Below are positions 34,201 to 41,958 of a stretch of 64,000 nucleotides of DNA, piece after piece. Each line of letters starts with the position of its first letter. Position 1 is the first letter of the stretch. The translations under genes were made by a program, and so were the position numbers. The notes under the pieces were generated by a model, which had not been told where the DNA came from, did not search any database, and saw nothing but the letters and a program-made list of their open reading frames with translations. This DNA is from Alkalihalobacillus sp. CinArs1 (lineage in GTDB: Bacteria > Bacillota > Bacilli > Bacillales > Guptibacillaceae), in NCBI RefSeq assembly GCF_947387515.1, contig NZ_CANDOB010000001.1:1240001-1304000 (forward strand), in the 5' to 3' direction.

Positions 34201-34575
34201 ATAGATTTCCCCTTTCCAAAATATAGGTCTTTTCATCATTATCCTATCACACAGCTTAATTAAGAGAGAGACAAATGCACAATATTTGCTATTTTCTCAC
34301 TAATACACCCGTTTTACCACTAGGTTTGTGAAGGAATTATTAATTTTTTTGAGAGGTTTGGTCTACCCACCTTACTTAAAAAGCCATTACCATCCACCTG
34401 CATAATTCCATATTTATCTATGAAACATGATTCGATCTAACCATTTCACATAGATTCTGTTGTGCGGATCAGGTGTCTGTGCTAAATTCCTGTTGTTCAA
34501 AACAGCCCTCCGTGCCCTGCGGTAAGGCGTTTTGTAAAGAACCATTTACATTGAGCACTTAGGAGGATGATTAGA
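34201..34575. other. Intergenic region with an imperfect GC-rich hairpin upstream of glpQ
   Basis: This 375 bp spacer holds the divergent promoters of the PHP phosphatase and glpQ. An imperfect inverted repeat spans 34498-34534 (CAAAACAGCC ... GGCGTTTTG) about 40 bp before glpQ. It could be a leader hairpin, but there is no T run and no known riboswitch pattern. Nothing else recognisable is seen. Confidence 0.35.
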
Positions 34576-35517
34576 TTGAAGCGTCTATTTAATTTAGCAA
34601 TACTGTCTCTTAGTCTACTATTAGTAGCTAGCATGATTCCTGGTACAATCGTATCGGCGGAGGAAGAAGCATCCCTTCTAGATCCAAATAAACGATTAAA
34701 CGTAGCTCACAGAGGGGCTTCAGGTCATGCACCTGAACATACAATCCCTTCATACAAGCTTGGTGAACGAATGAATGGCGATTACATTGAAATCGATCTA
34801 CAGATGACAAAAGATGGTGTCCTTGTTGCGATGCACGATGAACGTGTTGATCGCACGACTGACGGAACAGGTCTTGTAAAAGATTATACGCTTGAAGAAT
34901 TAAAGAAACTTGATGCAGGAAGCTGGTTTAACGAAGAAAATCCTGAGAAGGCGAAACGTGCTTACCAAGGTCTTGAAGTTCCAACGCTTGAGGAAGTGAT
35001 CCAGACGTTTGGAAACGACTCTCACTACTATATCGAAACGAAATCCCCTGAAGTCTATCCAGGCATGGAAAAAGAATTGCTTCGTGTACTAGAAAAGTAT
35101 GAGCTTACTCCAAAATATGAGGAACGCGGAAAAGTTCTCGTGCAATCCTTCAGTAAAGCGAGTCTATTAAAAATGCATGACCTTGCACCTGACATGCCGT
35201 TAGTACAGCTAATTTCTTATAAAACGCCAGCTACGATTACGGAGCAAGAGCTAGCAGAACTCAGCCGATACACTGTTGGTATAGGAATGTCATACACAAA
35301 AATTGATCAAGAATACGTTGAGAAAGTAAGAGAATCTGGCTTACTGATTCACCCTTACACAGTCAATGAAAAAGAAGACATGAAACGCCTACTTGACTGG
35401 GGAGTAACTGGAATGTTTACGAATTATCCAGACCGTTTGGAAGATGTTATGGATGATTTTGAGGATGATGAAGATGAAGTTGAAGATGATGATGAGAATG
35501 AAGAGGATGAAGATTGA
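34576..35517 (+). CDS. glpQ: Secreted glycerophosphodiester phosphodiesterase GlpQ with acidic tail
   Basis: A 313-residue GDPD enzyme. After a signal peptide (MKRLFNLAILSLSLLLVASM, ending near VSA) come AHRGASGHAPEHT and YIEIDLQMTKDGVLVAMHDE, the metal and catalytic residues of the TIM-barrel phosphodiesterase; KSPEVYPGME and GMFTNYPDR complete it. It hydrolyses glycerophosphodiesters or teichoic acid outside the cell. AGGAGG ends right at an ATG at 34567, so the TTG at 34576, nine bases further, is the better start. The last ~20 residues are almost all Asp and Glu, absent from typical family members and perhaps calcium-binding or an adaptation to salt. Confidence 0.9.
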   Translation: MKRLFNLAILSLSLLLVASMIPGTIVSAEEEASLLDPNKRLNVAHRGASGHAPEHTIPSYKLGERMNGDYIEIDLQMTKDGVLVAMHDERVDRTTDGTGLVKDYTLEELKKLDAGSWFNEENPEKAKRAYQGLEVPTLEEVIQTFGNDSHYYIETKSPEVYPGMEKELLRVLEKYELTPKYEERGKVLVQSFSKASLLKMHDLAPDMPLVQLISYKTPATITEQELAELSRYTVGIGMSYTKIDQEYVEKVRESGLLIHPYTVNEKEDMKRLLDWGVTGMFTNYPDRLEDVMDDFEDDEDEVEDDDENEEDED

Positions 35518-35539
35518 TTGATCATTCTATTCGTTTAAT

Positions 35540-35577
35540 AAAGTCCGGCATGAGTTCGCTTGTGCTGGGCTTTTTTT
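35540..35577 (+). terminator. Terminator after glpQ
   Basis: AAAGTCCGGCA (35540-35550) pairs with TGCTGGGCTTT (35563-35573) and a run of seven T follows. Confidence 0.85.
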
Positions 35578-35766
35578 AGTTGGTTTTAACAGCGAATTCT
35601 TTTTCGTCTCCTACTAGGATAATTGCTCTCTCAAGAAAGCACATCTAGCCTCTTCACTTTTTCACACTCACTTGCTCAATATTTCACATAAAGTGATTCA
35701 ACTGTGATATACTGAAACCGCTCCTAAATATTGGTTACGTGATTTCTGAAAGGATGCGTGTTTTAT

Positions 35767-36675
35767 ATGCTAAAAAAGAAAGCCTTGATCACTGGATTAA
35801 CAGTCATTACTTACATATTGTTCTTAGTTATAACTGGATTCTTCCACTCTGATGGAGTGGCTACAACCTTTTTGTTCACCTTTTACGGTGTCCCCATCAT
35901 GCTGATGATCGGTACTCCAGTGAATATATTGGCTGGTTTCATTACTAGGAATCTAGTTCCGTTCCGCTTTTGGGTAAATTTAATGATCCATATTATCCCC
36001 GCCTATATTGCGGGAATACTCCTTTTTAACGGATACCTCTTTCAAGGGGACGGCGGCTTTCTTCAACTTTTCCCGCTCGGCATCGCGTGTATTTATTTTA
36101 TATACGATGAATTGATTTACCATGACGGACGTCATAAAAAGAGTGCCCTTCTATTGCCGCTCGTACCAGTTGTCATATTAGGGACTGCTTACATGCCCAT
36201 TTTGATTGAAATCTACGCGCAGGAAACAACAGTCGATCGTATAGAGGAAAGCGGGCCACCTGTGGCGGAAGTCACGCTTCAAAACGACTCAAAAAAAATC
36301 AGTACAGATTATTGCACGGAAGGATATACATACAATAGTTGCCACGAAGAGACGAAGCCAACCATCTTACCACTGGCTGATATAGGTGATACGACATTCA
36401 TTTATAATGGACCTGCACAGTTGTCTTTTGAGGTAACCAATGCAGAGAGCGTTTCATTTGAATACGTTGTGACATACTACGTAAACAGCAAACAAAAGCA
36501 GCTGAAATCAAAGACGCTAGCTAGCGACACCGTGACGCTTCCAGCAGACATTCCAGAACAAATCATAAAAGTCGAAGGTTACGGAAACAAAGACGAAAAG
36601 ATCACCTTCTTTGTAGGCTTACGGAATGGCGTTCGCTATAACCCAGAAAACGAGGGAATCGAAAACATCGACTAA
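35767..36675 (+). CDS. Membrane protein of unknown function with extracellular domain
   Basis: I do not recognise this family. The 302-residue product has about five hydrophobic segments in the first 150 residues, then a soluble part (about 155-302) with two close cysteines in TDYCTEGYTYNSCHEE, which could form a disulfide outside the cell. The soluble part ends with beta-rich stretches, such as FEYVVTYYVNSKQKQL. ATG 35767 is chosen; GTG 35758 sits too close to AAAGGA but cannot be excluded. It is a single gene between a terminator and the REP-like palindrome at 36701. Confidence 0.6.
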   Translation: MLKKKALITGLTVITYILFLVITGFFHSDGVATTFLFTFYGVPIMLMIGTPVNILAGFITRNLVPFRFWVNLMIHIIPAYIAGILLFNGYLFQGDGGFLQLFPLGIACIYFIYDELIYHDGRHKKSALLLPLVPVVILGTAYMPILIEIYAQETTVDRIEESGPPVAEVTLQNDSKKISTDYCTEGYTYNSCHEETKPTILPLADIGDTTFIYNGPAQLSFEVTNAESVSFEYVVTYYVNSKQKQLKSKTLASDTVTLPADIPEQIIKVEGYGNKDEKITFFVGLRNGVRYNPENEGIENID

Positions 36676-36700
36676 CCTTTCGACATAATAACAGAAAAAA

Positions 36701-36730
36701 CGGGTGGTGCCAGGCACCACTCACCACCCG
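36701..36730. repeat. REP-like palindrome, copy B, containing the ankyrin gene stop codon
   Basis: The core GTGGTGCCAGGCACCAC (36704-36720) is flanked by CGG and by TCACCACCCG. The TGA stop codon and the last two codons of the ankyrin gene on the minus strand lie within the element. Confidence 0.85.
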
Positions 36731-37620
36731 TAATTGACAAGGAGTTCCTCGATTTCTTTATTCTCTCCAGCTAGCTTCATTACTTCTTCTCTTTCCTCAT
36801 CAGACTTAGCGAATGCTCCATAACTAAGAAGCACTTCTACTAATTCTGCTTGATTCCTTTCGATCGCTTTATGTAGTAAGGATTGGTCTTGAATGACACT
36901 ATTTGGGTCTCCGCCCTTGGCTAGTAACATCGTTAACAAGTCCGCAGATCTTTCTGCAACTGCGATAGATAAAGCGTTATCCCCGTCTTCAACAGCAAAG
37001 TTAGGATTTGCTCCAGCATTAAGAAGCATCGTTATTAACGATTCGTCTCCTCCCTTAATCGCATGGTTAAGGAGAGTGGTGTCTTTGCCCTCACTCGTTA
37101 CGAGCTGATTAGGATTATACCCATTATGTAAAAGAATGCGAATCAACTCACGATCAGTCTCTTCAACAGCCTGAATCAGCTTCGCTTCATTCCCAACTTC
37201 GAAGTGCGCTCCACTCTTCAACAAGGTATCTATAATTTCATAATGTTGTTTGGCTGCAGCCACCTCTAAAAGTTCATCAAGAGCGTGACTCGTATTTCCA
37301 GCTCCTGACTGTATTAACACTTGCACAAGATTGTTATCCGCTTTTTCTACCGCATAACCCAAAGGGGTTTGTCCATCGCTGTTCTTTTGATTCGGATCGA
37401 CACCACCTTCTATTAAAGAAGCCACTTCGTTTAGTAAATCGCTATTACCTTCAGAAGTAATTAGACTCCATAGTCGCTCTTGATCAGAAACCTCGCTCAC
37501 TTCAAACTTCTTAGTTTCTTCCGCACTAGAAACCATTTGTGAATTAGGAGAGGATTCGATATACTCACATCCAACAATAAATGAAAGAAAAAGTATTCCC
37601 ACCAGTCGTTTACAGTTCAC
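36721..37620 (-). CDS. Ankyrin-repeat lipoprotein
   Basis: A 299-residue protein with a lipobox FIVGC near residue 17 after a short hydrophobic signal, so it is tethered outside the membrane. From about residue 45 it consists of about seven ankyrin repeats (for example DGQTPLGYAVEKADNNLVQVL and ALSIAVAERSADLLTMLLAKG). Such repeats bind proteins. The start is GTG 37620, six bases after AGGGGGAG. The final residues Gly-Trp and the stop codon are encoded inside REP-like copy B, so the original C terminus may have been changed. No partner gene is adjacent; function is unknown. Confidence 0.8.
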   Translation of the reverse strand: MNCKRLVGILFLSFIVGCEYIESSPNSQMVSSAEETKKFEVSEVSDQERLWSLITSEGNSDLLNEVASLIEGGVDPNQKNSDGQTPLGYAVEKADNNLVQVLIQSGAGNTSHALDELLEVAAAKQHYEIIDTLLKSGAHFEVGNEAKLIQAVEETDRELIRILLHNGYNPNQLVTSEGKDTTLLNHAIKGGDESLITMLLNAGANPNFAVEDGDNALSIAVAERSADLLTMLLAKGGDPNSVIQDQSLLHKAIERNQAELVEVLLSYGAFAKSDEEREEVMKLAGENKEIEELLVNYGW

Positions 37621-37782
37621 CTTACTCTCCCCCTGCATCCTACTTTTTTACTATTCACCTTCTAGTATAACCTTAATTAATGATTAGATGGTTAAATAAT
37701 CAGAAAAGAGAAACTACTTTGAATGGGACAACTCAAGTAGCTCATACACTTTATTAGTCAAGCCTCAAGGAGGGTAACTACC

Positions 37783-38259
37783 TTGTCGCACTTCAAAACT
37801 CGCCGTCAGCCTGGTGGAGGCGCAAAGTTCTTAATCATCGTCATTATTATTTTATTATTAGGTGGAAGCGTAACGATATGGATTCTGCAGCAACCGAGAG
37901 CGAGAGCTGCCGATGCTGTAAGGGAATTTTATAAATATGAGCAACAAGGGAACTACACTCAATCCTGGAATTTATTCCATTCCGAAATGAAGAACCGCTT
38001 TTCAGACGAGCAATATAGCAAATTGCGCGCTCAGTTTTTAACACAAGATACATTCTCTAAGTCATTTACGTTTAAAGTTAGTAAAATGAAAGCAAAGAAA
38101 AACTGGAAGACGCCTGGAAGCGGGCTTGTGCTAAAAAAAGTCTACGTAACAACGGTCACACAAACCTTTAATAACGATTTTGGAAAGTTTAACATCGTGC
38201 AAGAGGTCATCATAGTAAAAGAGGATGGGAAGTATCGGATATTGTGGAATTACAACTAA
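37783..38259 (+). CDS. Membrane-anchored protein of unknown function (NTF2-like domain likely)
   Basis: A 158-residue protein: a basic N terminus (MSHFKTRRQPGGGAK), one membrane helix (FLIIVIIILLLGGSVTIWI) and an extracellular domain from about residue 40 (ADAVREFYKYEQQGNYTQSW), resembling the small NTF2-like/DUF4878 folds of Firmicutes. The TTG start at 37783 follows AAGGAGG by nine bases. I do not recognise a specific function. It is single and is followed by a hairpin at 38292. Confidence 0.65.
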   Translation: MSHFKTRRQPGGGAKFLIIVIIILLLGGSVTIWILQQPRARAADAVREFYKYEQQGNYTQSWNLFHSEMKNRFSDEQYSKLRAQFLTQDTFSKSFTFKVSKMKAKKNWKTPGSGLVLKKVYVTTVTQTFNNDFGKFNIVQEVIIVKEDGKYRILWNYN

Positions 38260-38291
38260 TTCCTTGGTCAATCAAACGTTTGTTTAATAGT

Positions 38292-38321
38292 GAGTGAGGT
38301 GCTTAAAAAGGCACCTCACTC
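38292..38321. repeat. Hairpin flanking the REP-type transposase gene, 3' side
   Basis: GAGTGAGGTGC (38292-38302) and GCACCTCACTC (38311-38321), an 11-bp perfect stem, lie 22 bp beyond the transposase stop codon. The arm resembles GAGTGGTGCC of the REP-like copy on the other side (39103). It may also terminate the gene ending at 38259. Confidence 0.65.
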
Positions 38322-38342
38322 GGAATCTGAAGTTTATGCCTG

Positions 38343-38915
38343 TTATAAAGTAGGATTTAGTAGATCTTTTCGTAACACATTCACATAGTTACGATACTCA
38401 GCTCTTTTCTCCCTTACTGTTCCTGGATACCCTTCTAATAGGACGGAAGTTTTGAGATAAGGAATGGCCCGATAACTATTGTAGTAATAGCGATAGCTTG
38501 ACCAGCGGTAATCTTCAGGGCGAATACAAATGCCCGCTTTAACAGGATTTAAATGGATATATCGACTCACCTCCAACATATCGCCATTCGTTTCTAGGAT
38601 CTCGCCAAAATATCGCTTTTCAAAAACATGCCCCGTCAATTCATAACGCAAATTAAAATAAGTCGCATAACGTTTGTTGATCAAAGCCATGATTTTGGAA
38701 ACAGGAACATGCTTTGACCGAAGCTGAAGGTGATAATGATTGCTGAGTAAACAGTATGAAGAAATTTCAAAAGGGTGGGATTCGAAGACTTCTTCGAGGA
38801 TATAGAAAAAAACACGGTAATCTTTATCGTCTTGAAACAATACCTCCTTACGGTTTCCTCTACTTACGATGTGATAAAAGTGATTGGGAAGCCAAACTCT
38901 GCGTTTCCTTACCAT
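38343..38915 (-). mobile_element. REP-associated tyrosine transposase (RAYT, Y1_Tnp/IS200-like)
   Basis: A 190-residue HUH-type single-strand transposase. The N-terminal YHIVSRGNRKEVLFQDDKDY matches the RAYT pattern. The metal-binding HUH motif is His60 and His62 in SNHYHLQLRS. The later EVSRYIHLNPVKAGI and YRWSSYRYYYN are typical of RAYTs and include the candidate catalytic Tyr. No IS200 ends or accessory TnpB gene are seen. RAYTs in proteobacteria are linked to REP palindromes. Here palindromic elements lie on both sides (38292-38321 and 39103-39122) and further copies are scattered within 25 kb. The gene looks intact. Start ATG 38915 lacks a strong ribosome site. Confidence 0.85.
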
Positions 38916-39102
38916 GGGGATGGAACGTTGGTTGTTCGATTGAGGGTAAAGGTGGAACGGGGATGATGCTTGCTTCTCACTTTCTTCTCTCCTTCGTGAT
39001 TAGTGGTGGTTCAATGGATCCCTCCTTTCGTATTAGATTCAGATTACTTCGCTCTCACAATAAACGTCAACATAAACTCTCCGACACCGTTCGAGCTAGT
39101 TC

Positions 39103-39122
39103 GAGTGGTGCCTGTCACCCGA
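39103..39122. repeat. REP-like element, copy C, flanking the transposase gene and holding a stop codon
   Basis: GAGTGGTGCCTGTCACCCGA. On the minus strand it reads CGGGTGACAGGCACCACTC; the TGA in it is the stop codon of the dehydrogenase gene that begins at 40077. Confidence 0.8.
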
Positions 39123-40077
39123 CCTTGTTCGGAGGCTCTTCTCCTTCAAGAACAGCAAGCAAATTGGTTGCTGCAAGATTCGCCATCTTCATTCTCGTTT
39201 TTATGCTTGCACTCCCTATATGCGGCAGTGTAACAACGTTTGGAAGCGTAAGGAGAGGGTGATCTAAGCGTACCGGCTCTTCCTCGAACACATCTAGTCC
39301 CGCTGCCCAGATCGACTGTTCTTTTAACGCTTTGTACAGTGCCTTTTCGTTTACGATCCCTCCTCTTGCTGAATTAATGATAATCGCACTTTTCTTCATA
39401 AGATCTAGTTGTTTAGTATCGATCAGGTTGTTTGTCTCAGGCGTGAAAGGCGTTAACACACAAACATAATCACTTTCACGTAACAAGGTGTTTAGCTCTG
39501 TAAAGTGAAGATCAAGCCTTCCTTCAGCCTCATGATTACGACTTCGATTGTGGTAGAGTACCTTCATATCAAACCCTTGAGCGCGTTTCGCAACAGCCTC
39601 CCCTATTCTCCCAAGCCCAATAATACCTAGTGTCGCTCCATGAATATCCTGTCCGGTTAGCTGCATCGGAGACCATGTGTTCCAATTTCCGTTCCGTAAG
39701 TACTCAGAAGCCTCTGGAATTCTCCTAGCTGTCGCCATCAACAAAGAGAAGGTGAGGTCTGCAGTCGTTTCTGTCAGCACACCTGGTGTATTTGTTACGA
39801 TAACGTTACGTTCCTTCGCAGCTTCAACATCAATGTTGTTATAGCCTACAGCCATATTTGAAACTACTTTCAGCTTGTCTGCCTTATCTAAGAGTGATGC
39901 ATCGATTTGTTCTGTGAGTAAACAAAAGAGCCCTTCGACATCTTCGATCTCCTCCTCAAGCACCTCTCTCGGTACAGGCTTTTCGTCCTCTTCCCACATT
40001 CGCACCTCACATGTCTCGCTTAAACGCTGAACGATCGGTTCTGGTAATTTCCTTGTTATATATATTTTCCGTTTCAT
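39115..40077 (-). CDS. D-2-hydroxyacid dehydrogenase (glyoxylate/hydroxypyruvate reductase type)
   Basis: A 320-residue NAD(P)-dependent dehydrogenase. The Rossmann motif is LGIIGLGRIGEAVAKRA, the substrate-binding region VVSNMAVGYNNIDVEAA, the catalytic Arg lies in NSARGGIVNEKAL, the Glu in the following helix and the catalytic His in TLPHIGSAS. It reduces 2-oxo acids such as glyoxylate or hydroxypyruvate. The last residues (PNKVG and stop) run into REP-like copy C, which supplies the final Gly codon and the TGA. The ribosome site AAGGAG is 12 bases before the ATG. It is next to an amidohydrolase on the same strand, with a gap of about 100 bp. Confidence 0.9.
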   Translation of the reverse strand: MKRKIYITRKLPEPIVQRLSETCEVRMWEEDEKPVPREVLEEEIEDVEGLFCLLTEQIDASLLDKADKLKVVSNMAVGYNNIDVEAAKERNVIVTNTPGVLTETTADLTFSLLMATARRIPEASEYLRNGNWNTWSPMQLTGQDIHGATLGIIGLGRIGEAVAKRAQGFDMKVLYHNRSRNHEAEGRLDLHFTELNTLLRESDYVCVLTPFTPETNNLIDTKQLDLMKKSAIIINSARGGIVNEKALYKALKEQSIWAAGLDVFEEEPVRLDHPLLTLPNVVTLPHIGSASIKTRMKMANLAATNLLAVLEGEEPPNKVG

Positions 40078-40165
40078 TTGTGATTTGCACTCCTTTAAGG
40101 ATCTCTAACTACTTTATGTTCAGCATATACCCTCTTCATACCTGTTGCACACAGATGATATGACA

Positions 40166-40190
40166 AAAACCGGGCCTGTCACCCGGTTTT
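40166..40190. repeat. Hairpin/REP-like element, copy D, holding the stop codon of the M20 gene
   Basis: AAAACCGGG (40166-40174) and CCCGGTTTT (40182-40190) with loop CCTGTCA. On the minus strand the GGGTGACAGG part equals copy C and provides the TGA of the M20 hydrolase. T runs on both sides make it a possible bidirectional terminator. Confidence 0.75.
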
Positions 40191-41420
40191 CTCTGCAATC
40201 CTTAATGCCGTCTTATAAAGGAGGTTCACTCCTTTCTCGATATCATCCATTTCTGCAAACTCAAGCGGATTGTGACTGATGCCTTTCTCACATCGAACGA
40301 AGATCATGCCGTAGTCACTTATATAGGACATGAAAAGTGCATCATGAAACGGTCCACTCATTAGAACAGGCGAATCGAGATCAAGCTTTTCATCTTCCTC
40401 TGCCATAATTTCTTTAATCCAGTCCGCACAATACCTTGGATTACTTTTTGTATCTTCTCTTATGCTATACGAAAGCTCATTGGCAGTCGACGTATCTTCA
40501 ATAATGGTATATAGCTCTTGTTCAAGCTTCGTGCGGTGCTCAAGGTCGATATCGCGTAAGTCGATCGTAAATTCTACTTTTTCAGGGATGATGTTTCGAG
40601 AGTTAGGAAAAACCTGTACACTCCCAACGGTTCCAACCGTCGTATCTTTTCCTTTCTCTTTAACCATCCGATCAAATTTAGAAATGATTTCACTTGCCCC
40701 TACCATCGCATCTTTTCTTAAATTCATTGGAACAGATCCAGCGTGACCAGCAAAACCTTCGAGCGTAACTGTGAGCCAGATCGGCCCTGAAATACCAGAA
40801 ACGATGCCGACCGGCTTATTTTTTGATTCGAGGACAGGACCCTGCTCAATATGAAGTTCTAGGAACGCCTCGATGTCACCTTTTTGATAAACAGGACTCT
40901 CTTTCAGATCAGTTTCTACACCGAACTCTTTCAAAGCTTCTCTCCTTGAGACACCGCTTTTGTCCTCGCGCTCAAGTTCTCCTTCTTCAAGCATGCCAAC
41001 AAGTGCACGAACACCGAAAACACCTTTATTAAATCTTGAGCCTTCTTCATCAGAAAAGCAGATCACTTCGATCGTTCGCTTCGGCTTAATCCCATTATCT
41101 TTCATCGTGTGAATGACTTCGATAGCACCTAGCGCTCCGGCTGTTCCATCAAACCTTCCTCCATACGGCTGAGAATCAATATGTGAGCCAAGCATTAATA
41201 TAGGAAGCTCATGATTTTCTCCTTCCATTCTTCCTATCAAATTTCCGAAACCATCGATTTTAGCTGATAACCCAGCCTCCTCCATCCAACCCTTTACGAC
41301 ATCCACTGCCTGCCGATCTTCTTTCGAATGTGCGAGGCGGCAAACGCCTGTATCTCCGATCTTCCCAATCTCTGCAAGTTCTTCTAAATGACGTCGTAGA
41401 CGTGAGCGGTTAATGGACAT
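40179..41420 (-). CDS. M20-family amidase (N-carbamoyl-L-amino acid hydrolase / allantoate amidohydrolase type)
   Basis: A 413-residue zinc amidohydrolase. GSHIDSQPYGGRFDG (His80, Asp91) binds the metals, FSDEEGSRF supplies the Glu pair, ELHIEQGPVLE a further His, and MSGPFHDALF the last His near the C terminus. These motifs fit the HyuC/AllC/UAAA group rather than M20 carboxypeptidases. It hydrolyses N-carbamoyl amino acids, allantoate or ureidoglycolate in the cytosol. No urea-cycle or purine-degradation genes lie close, so the substrate is open. The last codons ACC GGG TGA belong to hairpin copy D. Confidence 0.88.
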   Translation of the reverse strand: MSINRSRLRRHLEELAEIGKIGDTGVCRLAHSKEDRQAVDVVKGWMEEAGLSAKIDGFGNLIGRMEGENHELPILMLGSHIDSQPYGGRFDGTAGALGAIEVIHTMKDNGIKPKRTIEVICFSDEEGSRFNKGVFGVRALVGMLEEGELEREDKSGVSRREALKEFGVETDLKESPVYQKGDIEAFLELHIEQGPVLESKNKPVGIVSGISGPIWLTVTLEGFAGHAGSVPMNLRKDAMVGASEIISKFDRMVKEKGKDTTVGTVGSVQVFPNSRNIIPEKVEFTIDLRDIDLEHRTKLEQELYTIIEDTSTANELSYSIREDTKSNPRYCADWIKEIMAEEDEKLDLDSPVLMSGPFHDALFMSYISDYGMIFVRCEKGISHNPLEFAEMDDIEKGVNLLYKTALRIAEKTG

Positions 41421-41558
41421 AACCTCACCACTTTCATTGGTTTTAGTCCACTATAGCAAAGCAAGAATAGCCTTACATTTTACACTTTGTTGGATATTTT
41501 AGCTCTCCATTTGATATTACGTCTAACTCTAATCACGTTCGACAAATTATGAGCAAAT

Positions 41559-41592
41559 CCGGGTGGTACCAGGCACCATTCCAGGCACCATT
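41559..41592. repeat. REP-like element, copy E, with a tandem 12-bp duplication
   Basis: CCGGGTGGTACCAGGCACC and ATT (41559-41580) followed by a second CCAGGCACCATT (41581-41592), an exact tandem repeat of 41569-41580. It ends six bases before the -35 box of the antisense RNA promoter. Confidence 0.8.
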
Positions 41593-41597
41593 CCACC

Positions 41598-41626
41598 TTG
41601 CCATATCGATGAGAAGTGCATATAAT
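41598..41626 (+). promoter_or_regulatory. Promoter of the predicted antitoxin RNA
   Basis: TTGCCA (41598-41603), exactly 17 bp, then a perfect TATAAT (41621-41626). No protein gene follows on this strand. The next feature is the terminator at 41729-41779, so a short RNA of about 147 bases from about 41633 is predicted. Confidence 0.7.
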
Positions 41627-41632
41627 AGGAGT

Positions 41633-41781
41633 AGATATCATAACGTAAAAAAAGAACGCTGGTGCGTCAACACCAGCGTCCATACAGCTGCTCCGCAAGA
41701 AGAGCGGCGGCTCAAAAGGCAAATGAATGAAGTAACTCACCTTAAACCTTGGCCGGGGCAGGGTGGGTTACTTCTTTTTAT
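41633..41781 (+). ncRNA. Predicted antisense antitoxin RNA of a type I toxin-antitoxin pair
   Basis: The RNA is predicted from the promoter at 41598-41626 and the terminator stem GAAGTAACTCACC (41729-41741) with GGTGGGTTACTTC (41762-41774) followed by TTTTT. It would be complementary to the 3' half of the toxin mRNA, including the last codons and the mRNA terminator hairpin (41656-41679). This convergent tail-to-tail layout is that of BsrG/SR4 and TxpA/RatA in B. subtilis. There is no ORF of note in it. Confidence 0.65.
41647..41679 (-). terminator. Terminator of the toxin mRNA
   Basis: ACGCTGGTG (41656-41664) and CACCAGCGT (41671-41679) form a nine-base stem. On the minus strand it is followed by TTCTTTTTTT. 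Confidence 0.82.
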
Positions 41782-41863
41782 TATTACCTGAAACCGTAAT
41801 AATCGTGATCACAAGAGAAGCAAAGCTAATCATCAACACCAATGCCTCGTATGTGGTCATCAT
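41768..41863 (-). CDS. Small holin-like toxin of type I toxin-antitoxin family (BsrG/TxpA-like)
   Basis: A 31-codon ORF starting MMTTYEALVLMISF, with one hydrophobic helix and a basic tail ending NNKKK. This is the pattern of the putative holin-like toxins of Bacillus (M-T-x-Y-E-x-L, a single helix, lysine-rich end), which damage the membrane when translated. The first or second of two adjacent ATG codons (41863, 41860) may be the start; the family starts at the second. AAAGGGGG lies about 11 bases upstream. It has its own promoter and terminator and an antisense RNA over its 3' part. It is too short for most gene finders. Confidence 0.78.
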   Translation of the reverse strand: MMTTYEALVLMISFASLVITIITVSGNNKKK

Positions 41864-41929
41864 TATAGGCAGCACCCCCTTTCGTTCTTGGGGTACCACC
41901 GCCCACCCTGCTTTACAGCTGTTACACTC

Positions 41930-41958
41930 ATTTTACCACAGGGTGTGGTGTGAAGAGC
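41930..41958 (-). promoter_or_regulatory. Promoter of the toxin gene
   Basis: On the minus strand an extended -10 TGGTAAAAT (complement of 41930-41938) lies 17 bp after a weak -35 GCTCTT (41953-41958). It would give a leader of about 60 bases. The remaining spacer between 41421 and 41558 shows nothing recognisable. Confidence 0.5.

Noticed and set aside
38756-39262. A 168-codon + strand ORF across the transposase start and the dehydrogenase end
   Set aside because: It is antisense to two well-supported genes and has no family resemblance or ribosome site.
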